DNA of 64,000 nucleotides from Cycas panzhihuaensis. Its lineage: Eukaryota; Cycadophyta. Location: positions 64,611,741 through 64,675,740 of the forward strand of contig CM041465.1 of assembly GCA_023213395.1 (NCBI GenBank). Reading direction: 5' to 3'. A model generated the notes under the pieces. The model did not search any database. It saw nothing but the letters and a program-made list of their open reading frames with translations, and had not been told where the DNA came from. Positions 11,186 to 21,604 of this stretch are shown here, piece after piece. The first letter of the stretch is position 1, and each line of letters starts with the position of its first letter. The translations under genes and the position numbers were made by a program.

Positions 11186-11415
11186 TGATACGAAACTAGT
11201 CGTAACTGGAGAATAATAGCCAATTGCGTGAGATTGTTGAGAACAGGTGAAATCAATAAAACCATATATATTTGATTGATAAAATGTTTGATGATGCTAT
11301 TACATTTGGGTCCTGATTTTATATACATATTAGACCCTCTTTCACGGAAGGATGTGCTCATTCAATAGCACCCTTTGAATTAATTAATCCTATGTTTTTA
11401 AAGAAGTTTATAACA
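11186..11415 (-). repeat. chromovirus-1 5' LTR
   Basis: 230 bp with TG...CA ends, partner of 5017-5246. The flank is GAGCT (11416-11420), the target duplication. Confidence 0.95.
11317..11325 (-). promoter_or_regulatory. Putative TATA box in the chromovirus-1 5' LTR
   Basis: The minus strand reads TATATAAAA about 90 bases into the LTR, a suitable place for the U3 promoter of a Pol II retrotransposon. The motif is conserved in the 3' LTR. No expression evidence is available. Confidence 0.45.
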
Positions 11416-11622
11416 GAGCTATTTTCTATAAAATAAGGATTTCCATTTAATCAAATGATATTTTTTGAACCCCATCCTTTACAAACATATAGTGGGATGT
11501 GTCTTCTTCATTTACAAAAAAGTTTATATTAGTTTGACACCATTTGGCCCTATTTCTTTTAGTTGTGCCAATGACTAGCATTTGCTACCTCCTGTAGACA
11601 TATAGTAGATTCTCCTAGATTA
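11416..11622 (-). repeat. gypsy-2 3' LTR, proximal fragment
   Basis: Aligns with 16980-17189, for example TTCCATTTAATCAAATGATA and AGTTGTGCCAATG. It begins with the duplicated target GAGCT and ends at TA (11621-11622) where the 5' LTR has CA. Together with 4751-5016 it makes one LTR interrupted by chromovirus-1. Confidence 0.9.
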
Positions 11623-11623
11623 T

Positions 11624-11637
11624 GGCTCCCCTTCCTT
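11624..11637 (-). other. gypsy-2 polypurine tract
   Basis: The minus strand reads AAGGAAGGGGAGCC immediately upstream of the 3' LTR. Confidence 0.75.
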
Positions 11638-11639
11638 AA

Positions 11640-12178
11640 AAAATAGCCAACTCCTATTTGGTTTATAATTAAAGATTAGGGAAGTCTTGTTCCCCCTATT
11701 GCCTACTAAACCACTTAGCCTTACTAGGTAACTATCCTGTGACTCCAATCCTAAAAGATTCATATGTCTTATATCTTGTTTTGTTGGATTTTCTCTCCAA
11801 GATACAATCCTCCTTGAGAGGCTTCTCACTTTCCAAATACAAGTCATCAACTGAAGGTAAAGTGAACTAGTTCTACTCCTTATCTAGCATGGAGGGCTTA
11901 AATAGTTTTAAATATTCAACATTTACTATTGAATACATTTGCATATAAGGTGGAAGATCAAGTTGGATAATATTGCCACCTACTTTTCTTAAAATCTTGA
12001 ATGGTCTATACCTTATAGGTTTGAGTTTCTTGCCTTCTCCTTTTAACCTCTCCTTGCTCAAGTATAACCATACCAAATCTCCTTTTTTAAAAGTACACTC
12101 TTTCCTATGCTTGTCATGTCTTTCTTTATACTTTTACTGAGTCCTTAGAAGTTGATCGTGTACTTTTTTGTGGACTCT
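11640..12178 (-). pseudogene. gypsy-2 integrase C-terminal domain and tail
   Basis: The segment 12076-11873 reads KLKPIRYRPFKILRKVGG, followed by IVNVEYLKLF, the conserved GPF...FNV..L pattern of gypsy integrase tails. In another frame downstream are ESFRIGVTG and LPSKAKWFSRQ, a conserved extension seen after the integrase in some plant gypsy elements. Stops and frame changes break it. Confidence 0.7.
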
Positions 12179-13126
12179 CTAGATCTTCTCAAAGTATCTT
12201 AAAGCCTTGTCATGCCCCTCCTTCTCTTTGGTGGATCCTTCCTTAGCTTGTATAGAAAAATCTAAGTCAAATGGACTTTGATGCAAGTATCCCAAACAAA
12301 CTTCAAAAGGTGATTTAGAGTGTGATGCATGCATTGCCTTATTAAATGCAAATTGTAGAAAAGTCAATGATTCATCCCAAGTATTTAGATGCTTAGAATT
12401 ATATCCCCTCAACAAATGTGCTAAAGTTCTATTCACTACTTTAGTTTGTCCATCTATTTGAGGATGGAAACTTATACTCCTATTTAATTTGGTGTCCATC
12501 ATCTCCCATACTATCTTCCAAAATGATGAAAGGAATCGAGTGTCTTGATCTAAAATGATGGAAGAAGGCAAGACAAAATTCTTCCATACATGCTCAAAGA
12601 ACAACTCATCTACCCCTATTCCTATGATTATCTTCTTACAAGGTATTAAACATATCATTTTGTTAAACCTATCTATAATAACAAAGAGATAGTCATACCC
12701 TTTTCTAGTCATGGGAAGTCCCCCTAATAAATCTATGGAGGTACTTTCTGAAGGGCTAGTGGTAATGGGTAGTGGTGTATACAATCCTAATTTTCTAGAA
12801 GAAGGCTTAGAAGTATTATACATTACACATCCTTTTACATATTTTCTTACATCATTTTACATCTTTGGCTATACAACATATCTTCTCAAGTTTACTAAAG
12901 TCTTCTCTATACCAAAGTGACTAGCTACTTTAGAAGTATGGGCTTCTCTAAGCCACTTGATCTTTTCTCCTTTTGATGGAATATAGAGTTGCTCCCCTTT
13001 GAAAAGTAGACCATCCTTCCAAGCAAGATGGGAAGGTCTTCCTTTCACTAGGTTATCTAATTCTTCTTTCAAGGATATATCTTCATGATACAAGACTTTG
13101 TACTCTTTATGATGAATTGGCTCCAC
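12179..13126 (-). pseudogene. gypsy-2 integrase
   Basis: Zinc-binding part at 13126-12869 (KIKWLREAHTSKVASHFG). The core at 12823-12179 includes SIDLLGGLPMTRKGYDYLF, VIIDRFNKM, IILDQDTRF, GQTKVVNRTLAHLLRGYNSK and SPFEVCLGY. The catalytic glutamate of the GQTE motif is replaced by lysine (G to A), so this core cannot be active. A stop and frame change lies between the two parts (about 12860). Confidence 0.85.
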
Positions 13127-13199
13127 CTACAAACTCATAAGAGAACTACAAAAGAAGAATAAGTGGAATAAGGTGGTCTAGATAACATATCAGTAATTT

Positions 13200-14501
13200 T
13201 GTTAGTAGATCCCTTTTTTTACTTAATTATAATATTGAATTATTGTAAATAACTCATCCACTTCGTGTGTTTTTCTTACTGTAATTTATTTTGGGTTTGT
13301 AAAAATCGAAGAGGCTTATGATCAGTATGAACTACAACCTTATTTCTAAGTAAGTAGGACCTCCAATTCTTATATGCTTGATGTAGTGTAAACATTTCTC
13401 GATCATATGTTGAGTAGTTTTTTACTTGAGAGGTGAAGACTTCTAAATGGTAATTAATAGGCTTCCCATCTTGAATAAGGATAGCTCCCATTGCATTTCC
13501 ACTTATATCAACTTCTACTTCAGAAGGCCTTTATAAATTTGGCATTACCAAAATTGGTACTTCACAAATTTTCTTCTTTAAAAGAAGAAAAGCTTCTTCC
13601 TCCTAGGAACTGTAAGTAAACTTTTTAATAACTTTTGTCAATCCATGTAGAGGTGCTGCAACTTGTGAGAAATGAAGAATAAACTTTCTTAAGTATTAAC
13701 AAGCTCCTAAAAAATGTCTCACCTTTGTGGTGTTTGTTGGCCTAGGCCATTCGATAATGACTTGAGTCTTGACTAGATCGATGCTCAACTTTCCTCCTCC
13801 AACCACAAAGCTCAAGAAGGCTAAGTTCACCTTACCAAATTCATACTTCTTCACATTAAGCTTCAAATAATGCTTAGCCAAAATCTTTAAAACTTCTTCT
13901 ATGTGCTGCAAATGTTCCTCCCATGTGTTACTAAAAATTAAAATATCATCAAGATAAACAACAATAAAATTATCCAAGTAAGGCCTTAATACTTCATTCA
14001 TTAGCTTCATGAATGTTGTAGGAGCATTACATAATTCAAAAGGCATAACCATCCATTCAAAGAGTCCTTGATATTTTTTAAAGGTCATCTTCTATGTGTC
14101 CTCCTCTTTGACCCTAACTTGATGATAACCACTTTTCAAATCCAACTTAGTAAAATAACAAGCATATTGAATTTGATCAAGAAAATCATCTATGCAAGGT
14201 AAGGGGTAGTGATTTTTAATTGTGATTTTATTCAAAGCATGAAAGTCTACACACATTCTCTATCCTTCTTAGGCATCAAGATAATTGGTGACCCATAAGG
14301 TGAACATAAAGGTCTTATGACCTCCTGATCAAGCAACTCCTCAACTTGCCTCTTTATCTCATTATTCTCTATAATAAAGTGCCTATACAAAGCAACATTA
14401 GGCAATGGTGCATCTCCTACAAGAGTGATTTCATGGTTTATCTTTCTCTTTGGTAGTAGTCCATCAACATGCTGAAATAGAATGTCATACCTTCTCTTCA
14501 A
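13200..14501 (-). pseudogene. gypsy-2 reverse transcriptase and RNase H
   Basis: The RT N-terminal part (14501-14247) has INHEITLVGDAPLPN and SPYGSPIILMPKKD. The central part (14088-13696) has LFEWMVMPFELCNAPTTF and the intact catalytic motif VYLDDILIFSNTWEEH. The RNase H fragment (13491-13276) has MGAILIQDGKPI, YDREMFTLHQAYKNWRSYLL and HTDHKPLRFLQ. Stops and frame shifts separate the pieces, and the stretch 13500-13690 is strongly degraded. Confidence 0.88.
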
Positions 14502-14899
14502 CTCCTCAATTTATTGCATTCGTTTAGGTGATATAATAAGAGTGTAAGTAGAAGGGCCTCCTTCATCTCTTAGCTCTTCTTCGCTCCTTATCATTAAGAT
14601 GATAAATTTGCCACATGCATTGATGATCCTTTTACTTAGGTGGATGAAATTAATATCATCTTATCCAAGTGATTCTTTGTAGCCTTTATGGTGAAGCCCT
14701 TATTATCCTTCATCAACTGATACTTTCTCTCCCTTTAATAGAAGAGTGCATCTTGAGCCCATAAGTAGGGACTCCTAAATACAACATGGCATATATATAA
14801 TGGTACCACATCACATATCACTTCATCAACAAAAATATTAGTGATGGAAATTTTAAGTGTACATTACTTTGATATTTGTATTTACACATCTTTATGGAT
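14502..14899 (-). other. gypsy-2 degraded protease/RT junction
   Basis: Between the gag-protease and RT readings. No frame stays open long enough to show a motif; by position it should be the C-terminal part of protease and the RT entry. Confidence 0.5.
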
Positions 14900-16102
14900 C
14901 TAACCAAGAGGATATAGGTGAGGGTGAGAAGTAGTTACCAACCCAAGACTCTTTACTAAATTTTCTGAGATCAAATTCTTTTGGCTCCCTAGATCTATAA
15001 TGACACCAATAAAATTATTTCCTACTTGAAGCTCCAAGAGAAATAATTCCTCCCTTGTAGCATCATCTCCATAATTTGTAAGTAGAGTAACCTTCTCTTC
15101 TTCTCCTTCACTTTGAAGCTCTACCTTAGAAAGTAGTGCTTTACCTTTTTCCTTCTTTCTTAATTCCATATCCTTGATATGCTTTGGATTTAGCTCTAGA
15201 TGTAACTTCCAACACTTTGCCGTAACATGACTACTAATATCATAATAGTTAGAATTTTTAACAAAATTAGTTCTTTTCTTCTTTCCTTCTTGCCTTTTAG
15301 ATGAGTGTAATTTAGGATTCTTTTCATAATTATTAGAAGTAAAAGAAAAATATTTAGACATGAATGTAGGTTTCTTGCTTTTACTTTCTATTACAATAGC
15401 CATTTTACTTGCTTCTCCAATGGATTGAACCTTAAAGAGCCTTAGTTCCTTCCTCATGCAATCATGTAATCCTCTAATAAATTTCATAAGAGTGTTATGT
15501 TCATCCATATTAATACCAAGTAACATGCTATACTTAAAACATAAAGAAGTATAGTCTTAGACACATACACCTCTCCCTTGGTATAAATATTGCCAAGTGA
15601 CCCATTGGTCTTCCTCATGACCTATGGGATAGTATTGCTTCTTTATTACTTTCTTAAAATCTATCCAAGAAAAAGAAGATATATTGTGAGCCTTCAAATA
15701 TGCATTCCACCATGTCAATGCATGTTTATATAACTTAAACCTATCAAATGAAAGCTTTTAAGCATTACTATAAGCATAAATTGTGAAGTAGGTTTCAAGT
15801 TGATCTAACCAATGGTCCAACTTGTCATCATTCGCCTCTCTATCATAAGTTGGAATATCCAACTTTGCCTTGACCTTGAAGGGTTGATGAGATAAAGTAC
15901 CCTTTCTTTCTTTAAATGAGTGCTTTAAGGTCTCCTCCTCTTTCTCTTCATGGTTATGGTCATCTGTGGATCCTCCTTCAACTTCCTTCTCTTTGCCTTT
16001 GCCCTTGACTAGAGATAGAAGTTGGGTCATCATTTATATCAAGACTTATATGTTCTTATCAAGCATCTCAAATCTGATTTCTCCGTCTTCTTTTTCAGCC
16101 AT
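14900..16102 (-). pseudogene. gypsy-2 gag and protease
   Basis: The gag begins at the ATG at 16102 (MAEKEDGEIRFEMLDKNI) and passes a lysine/glutamate-rich stretch, then FKVKAKLDIPTYDREAND and LDHWLDQLETYF near 15870-15770. The 15526-14900 reading contains the gag C-terminus, a zinc knuckle that has lost cysteines (HVTAKCWKLHLELNPK) and the protease motif GVIIDLGSQKNLI. The expected D-S-G has become D-L-G. Stops occur near 16050, 16035 and 15757 and in 15530-15650. Confidence 0.8.
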
Positions 16103-16218
16103 GGTGCTTGGATTCTTTCTTGGTCTTCTTGTTGATTGCAACAAAAGAAAAGATTCTACTTTGTCTTGGTATCCTTTCCTTATTTGTACCATTCAAGTCC
16201 CTACAACAAAGATCTTTA

Positions 16219-16230
16219 GCTTTAATACCA
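16219..16230 (-). other. gypsy-2 primer-binding site (initiator tRNA-Met type)
   Basis: The minus strand reads TGGTATTAAAGC. It differs from the initiator-Met complement at two positions, one C to T and one G to A, and is four bases from the LTR. Confidence 0.7.
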
Positions 16231-16234
16231 AAAA

Positions 16235-17189
16235 TGTGATCCCAAAGTAGAGTGTGATTGGTGAAGGAATCAATTACTAACCTTTCTCCTTGAGATCCTA
16301 GGTGTTAGTTTAAATTTTCCAATAATATCAATACAAGAATGAGCCTATAAAAGGAAATTCTATACCAAATCATTCATACTTACCATTGCTCCAAGGTAAG
16401 AAGAGTAATACTTTTATTAAATTAGAGAAACCTCTATTTAATGGTAGAGAAAACAACTAGCAAAGAATGGGCAAGTTACAAGGAATGAATAATACAATTA
16501 TACCATAAGGGGAGTCCAACTTCCCAAGACTACTTCAATGGAGCTCCTACACTCCACAATGGATGCTTGAAGTGCCAAATTTTCTCCTCTATGGTCTCTA
16601 AAACCCTTCAAGTACTTCCTCAATGATGCTACCAAGTCAAGTGTCTCTCACACACAAGAACCAAGTCTCCAACATCATAAATGAGTTCAAGAGGTCTCAA
16701 TTATAGAAAAAAATCTAAAATACATGTTTAACATGTAGCAATCATACAAGTACAACCACTAATAACCAGAATGCATGTTGTCTAAGTGGCATTCATGCAA
16801 TTCTAAAAAATTGTGGCTTGGTACCTAGGGCTAACAAACTCTAATTTATCTCAAATTTGGTACATGTATAGGTATAATGTCCCCTTCACTACCTCAAAAT
16901 TTTAGCTTATTTGGATATCATTTGACTTTATTTTCATTAATCTAATAATAGTATGTATTTATTATTTTTCTATTGGTTGTGGGAGCTATTTTGTACAAAA
17001 TAAGGCTTTCCATTTAATCAAATGATACTTTTTGAACCCCATCTTTTGCACACATGTATTGGGACGTGTCTTCTTCCTTTACATAAAATTTCATATTAGT
17101 TTCACATCATTTGGCCATATTTCCTTTAGTTGTGCCAATGGCTAGCATTTTCTGCCTCTTGTAGACATATGGTAGATCCTCCTAGATCA
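16235..17189 (-). repeat. gypsy-2 5' LTR (955 bp)
   Basis: The inner end (16235, TGTGATCC on plus) is set by the adjacent PBS. The outer end (17189, GATCA on plus) is set by loss of homology with the 3' LTR fragment and by resumption of copia-A integrase coding at 17190. The outer 467 bp align with the two 3' LTR fragments; 16235-16722 has no partner in the window, as expected if the Tat-like element displaced it. Confidence 0.8.
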
Positions 17190-17960
17190 TGTATGCTAAG
17201 AAAATAACACAAAGTTTAATTTCAAGAAAGCACATAGAGAACATGATAAAGACTTGAATTAATCACTTAGAGTTATATAGGCCAATTAAACCAAACTTCA
17301 TTAATGGTATTAGGTCCTTTTTCACATTCATTTATGGCTTCTCTAAGAAAACATGGGTATACTTTATCTTTATCAAATCAAAAGTATTAGATGCATTTAA
17401 AGATTTTAAAGTATAAACAAAGTTAGAAAGTGGTTGTAAAATTAAAACTCTTAGGATTGATGGAGGAGGAGAGCATATCTCAAATTACTTATTTCATTTT
17501 TCTAAATTAAATAGAATACAAAGAAAACTCATTACTCTATATACCCCCTAGTCAAATGGAGCTATAGAGAGAATGAACAGAATAATAATAGAGATGAATT
17601 AGTACATGCTCAAGGAGAAAATGATACCAAATATCTATTAGGAAGAAGCTATTAACATATTTGTATATTTTGTGAATTGAAGTCCCATATAAATTATTTG
17701 TAAAGTTACTCCAGAAGAAGCTTGGTGAAGAAGGAAATTAGATTTAAGTCATGTGAAAATGCTTAGAAGCATAGGCTATTCATATTCCAAATAAAATAAG
17801 AATAAAATTAAATGATAAAAACATCTAGTGTATAATGATATGTTATACCAACAAATCTAAAGCTTATCATTAGATAGATCCAAAAGTAAACAAAATCTAT
17901 GTTAACAAAGATGTAATATTTAACAAAAGGTTTAATTATGATCAAGTTTTAAAAATAAAG
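17190..17960 (+). pseudogene. copia-A integrase
   Basis: Starts at the junction with C-M-L-R-K, the end of the HHCC finger. It continues with FIYGFSKKTWVYFIFIKSK, then LRIDGGGEHIS and SNGAIERMN, placing the second D and the E of the catalytic triad. Typical copia sequence VTPEEAW follows. Many stops (CAG-to-TAG and TGG-to-TAG types) interrupt it. Confidence 0.8.
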
Positions 17961-17978
17961 ATTATTTAAGAATAAATA

Positions 17979-19710
17979 TTGGATCATTCTGATAGAATAT
18001 CTTTCAAAGAAGGCACTTCTAATGAATCCCTAACAGAGGAAGAATCCTATAGTCAACTAATAGATATAAATCAAACTAAGAATAATGAACAAGAAGGATC
18101 AAGTTCAAATATAAATAAGTTACCAAAATGGTATTTGCAAACTATTGAAGAATCAAAGGAAGACCTTGTTGAACATAGGACAAGATCCCAAAGACACCAA
18201 GTATTGATTTATTATGTTGAACCACAAAGTTATAATAAAGCCTATGAGCAGTCAAAGTGGTAAAAATCTATGGATACTAAAATTGGCACCATAAAAGAAA
18301 ATGAGACCTAGGACCTAGTCTCACCACCCAAAGGTGAGCCCATTGTTAGATGTAAATGGGTGTATAAAATTGAAGAAAAATCTAATAAAAGTATTCAAAA
18401 ATATAAATCTAGACTAGTTGTGAAATGATATAGTTAAACTATTAGTATCAATTATGAAGAATCTTTTTCTCCAATGGAAAAATTAATAATTGTTAGGATA
18501 GTCATCACTATGTTAGCCTATTTTAGATGGGATATTACATAACTAGATGTGAAAATCTTTCTAAATAGGGATCTATATGAAGAAGTGTATACAGAATATC
18601 CTCTTAAATATAAAAAAAGAGGTGAAGCATCTTATTTACAGGTTGAAGAAGATACTATATGGACTCAATCAGTCACAGCAAGCATGGTATGCAAAGTTAG
18701 ACTCATATATCAAGAAATGTATTTTATTGGGTATGAATCATATCCAAGTATTTATATTAAGAAAAGAAATGACTTAATTACCATAATTTTGATTTATATA
18801 GATGGCATGATAATTACTAAGAATGATCATGACATAATTAACTAGGTAAATTAAAAATGTCTTTGAAATGAGAGACATGGGTAAATTATATTATTATCTT
18901 GGAATTGAAGTTGAGTATATCTTCATTTCTCAATTAAAATATACAAACAACCTTCTCAAAAAATTTAAAATAGAAGATTAAAATAATATTTTCACTCTAA
19001 TATAAATAGGTTACATACTAACTACAGATGAACATGGATAAGAGGTAAATAAAACCTTGTATAAGTAACTTGTTAGTAGTCTTATTTATTTAACTACTAC
19101 TAGACCTGGTATCTCTTATTCAATTAAAGTAATTTCAAGTATATACATGCACCAAAAGTGTCACACTAAAATGTAGTAGAAAGGATATTGAGATATATTA
19201 AAGGCACTCAAACCCTAGGGTTAAGCTATATCATGATAAATTCTCTAAAATTAATTGGATATAATGATTCAAACTAGGCTAGAGATTAATAAGAGAGAAG
19301 ATCTACTTCAAGTTATTATTTTACTCTTTGCTTAATTATATCATCCTAGAGTAATAAAAAATAGGCTATTGCCTTATCATTTATAGAAGCAAAATACAAA
19401 GCAATAATAAGCACTAATTATGAAGTAATATGGATAAGATAACTTCTTAATGATCTAAAATAAAATTAGCAATAGGCCACTTCTATTTATTATGACATCT
19501 AAAGTTTTATTAAATTAATAAAATAATCTTTTATTCCATATAAGGACCAAATACATTAAAGTGTATTATAATTTTATTAGAGAAAAAGTTTAAAATAAAA
19601 GAAATAGAATTACAACATTACACTAGTGAGGAACAACTTCTAGATATATTTACAAAACCCTTATGAAAAGCTAAATTTAAATTTCTGAGAGTAAAGTTAG
19701 GAATAAATAA
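17979..19710 (+). pseudogene. copia-A reverse transcriptase and RNase H
   Basis: The linker reading (17979-18263) contains LPKWYLQTIEESKEDLVEH. RT follows with VRCKWVYKI near 18350, LDVK-IFLNRDLYEEVYTEYP near 18545-18600 and the catalytic segment YIDGMI near 18800, where the second aspartate of the usual Y-V-D-D is glycine. YLTTTRPGISYSI near 19090 marks the end of RT, and RNase H traces run to about 19700. Numerous stops and several frame changes are present. Confidence 0.8.
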
Positions 19711-19735
19711 CAAAGGATAAAACATTAACCTGGAG

Positions 19736-19769
19736 GGATATTTGGGGGGGGAGGGGGGGGGGGGGGGGG
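19736..19769 (+). other. copia-A polypurine tract with very long G runs
   Basis: GGAGGGATATTT is followed by eight Gs (19744-19751), one A, then seventeen Gs (19753-19769), ending one base before the LTR start TGTTAAAG. This is the expected place for the plus-strand primer tract, but the G runs are far longer than in the other elements here. Confidence 0.75.
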
Positions 19770-19981
19770 TGTTAAAGAATTAATGTTTAATTCCTATGTT
19801 TTATTTTAAGGGGTCCTAAGTAAAATGAGCATTATGTATCATAACCCCTCTTTGTATCTATCTAACATATGGCCTACATGCATTGGTCAATACTTGTGAC
19901 TCTATTATATATATTAAAAGATTCTCTATCCCTATAATCAAGGAAGGATATCATTTCTTTGTATGCTCTCTCATTTTAACA
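19770..19981 (+). repeat. copia-A 3' LTR (end approximate)
   Basis: Starts TGTTAAAG directly after the purine tract. An end near TTTTAACA (about 19981) is a guess because the 5' LTR is outside the window. The sequence 19982-20089 between this and the copia-B LTR is AT-rich with no recognisable content. Confidence 0.5.
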
Positions 19982-20089
19982 TGCACAACTATATTTCTTT
20001 AAATAGGTAGTTATCTTGTATAAAGTAATCATCATATAAACAGTTATATCCCTTAATTAAAGGATTGTTATACTGCTTAAACTTATAGA

Positions 20090-20292
20090 TATTAAGATGA
20101 AATGTTTTATCTAGGATTAATTAAGGATAATGTGTTAACCCCTCTTTATGTAACCTCACAAATGTCAAACACGTGTTATTTAGACACATAGTAGTTACAA
20201 GTCCTCATGTATATTTAAGGAGATCTCCTCTCTCCTAATAAATCATTAATCATTTTCTAATTTGTATCTAAATATTAACTTGGTATTAGAGC
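20090..20292 (+). repeat. copia-B 5' LTR and primer-binding site
   Basis: The start TATTAAGATGAAATGTTTTA closely resembles the copia-G LTR start (TGTTAAGATATAATGTTTTA). The end is set by the PBS TGGTATTAGAGC at 20281-20292, one C-to-T change from the initiator-Met complement. The terminal dinucleotides have decayed. Confidence 0.65.
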
Positions 20293-20979
20293 AAGACAAT
20301 CTACATGTCTCAGAGAGGGATGTCTATGTAATCAAAAGATATTAATTATTAAATATCAGTGGAAGAATCATTTGACAAAGAAGACATTTAAATTTTAAGC
20401 AAGATAGAAGACAAATGAAGAGACATTTAAATTTCAAGCAAGATAGAAGATAAATAAAGAAATTGTATAGAGAGTATGGAACTATATGGTCATGTAGGTG
20501 CCTAAACTTGTATGAAATTTGACCAATAACTATATCTCATCATTGTCTTTGACTTTTCCTTCTACATTGAAGTCATATAAAGCCATTTTCTAGGTCTTTT
20601 TGCTAGTTTACCAAGAGCATAGGTTTGAAGGTGCAAATACTAATTTTGATCAATATTTCTCATCTTTTCTAGTAAAATCTATTATAATAACTCTATTTTG
20701 ATGGTGCACTACTTTCAAGACTAATTTCAAAGGATTTGAGTGGAAATTTCTTGATTTCTAAGAATTTTTCAAAGAACCCTGGCCACCTAATTTTTTGATT
20801 TCAAGGAGATTTCTAAACAAACTAAAAAGAATATCTAAAAGATTCTTATATATTCAAACTTCTCTCTAAAAAATCTCTAGTTTGAGATAGGTTTTGTTTA
20901 AATTCATACACCTACAAAATCTTAAGAAAATTAGTATACAATCATATAGTCAAGCTCTACAATCCCTTATTCATTTATT

Positions 20980-21604
20980 CAATCATATCTATCTCTATCT
21001 TGGCACTTTATAAGCAAGATAAATTAACTTAATCAAATTATCATGTATGGAAAATCAAGGTTGAAACCTTGTTGAAGGTCAAAAATACTTAGAACATAGC
21101 CATAGGGTTTGAAACAAAACCTAAATTATTAGTGCTACTCAAACCGGTTAGGAAGAGATAGACAATACACAGGTAATAATATTAAAGTTGTCTATTTCTA
21201 ACCCTCTCCCTATTTATGTTGAAGAACTAAATTCCTATTCTACAATCTGAAAATTGTTTGAAAAAATATATAGTTAAAAGATTCAAGCTAGGATTAAGAA
21301 TTATTCAAATTGTATATGAAGGAAATAAAGATAGTTTTAAAATTTATTCATAAAGTTATTTTAGTTAGAAATGATATTTTGAGTGTTGAAGCAAATAGAA
21401 TAGAATAAAAAATTATTGAGATGATAGCAAGCAGGCTTCCAAAATCATTTGGCATCATAGTCAGTACAATAGCTAATAATAATTAAATTTACACAATATC
21501 TCTTAATACTTTATCTAAGTTATTGTTAAAATAGAAATAGAGAAATAAATAATATGAAGATATAGTAGAAATAGAAGATGCCTTTGTGGCTAAACTTTAT
21601 TTTG
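20980..21604 (+). pseudogene. copia-B gag, N-terminal and central part
   Basis: Around 21040 it reads SNYHVWKIKVETLLKVKN, matching the copia-G gag segment SNYHVWKIKLETILRVKN. The end, near 21555-21595, reads as VEIEDAFVAKL against the copia-G LEDAFASRLN. Many stops and at least two frame changes lie between. The leader 20293-20980 is AT-rich without coding signal. Confidence 0.75.

Larger units (their letters stand above)
5017..11415 (-). mobile_element. chromovirus-1: complete Ty3/gypsy chromovirus, 6399 bp
   Basis: Both ends are defined: 230-bp LTRs at 5017-5246 and 11186-11415, TG...CA ends, and a perfect 5-bp target duplication GAGCT (5012-5016 and 11416-11420). The initiator-Met PBS is 2 bp inside the 5' LTR and a purine tract abuts the 3' LTR. 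Between them, on the minus strand, are a 1.3-kb leader, gag, protease, RT, RNase H, integrase and a C-terminal chromodomain. The LTRs differ at 8 of 230 positions by my count. Stops and a frameshift make it defective, but all domains are recognisable. Confidence 0.95.
4751..17189 (-). mobile_element. gypsy-2: Ty3/gypsy retrotransposon split by chromovirus-1
   Basis: A minus-strand element with 5' LTR 16235-17189, PBS 16219-16230, gag/protease 16102-14900, RT/RNase H, integrase, a polypurine tract at 11624-11637 and a 3' LTR in pieces (11622-11416 and 5016-4751). The domain order PR-RT-RH-INT is that of Ty3/gypsy. Chromovirus-1 (5017-11415) sits inside the 3' LTR, and the Tat-like element cuts the same LTR at 4750. 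The rest of the 3' LTR and the second target duplication are off-window. The right flank (17190 onwards) is the integrase of copia-A, so gypsy-2 inserted into copia-A. Confidence 0.85.
17190..19985 (+). mobile_element. copia-A: Ty1/copia retrotransposon, 3' half
   Basis: Plus-strand integrase, RT and RNase H relics lead to a purine tract (19736-19769) and an LTR start (19770). The left half is missing because gypsy-2 inserted inside the integrase zinc finger. INT before RT is the Ty1/copia order. Confidence 0.8.
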
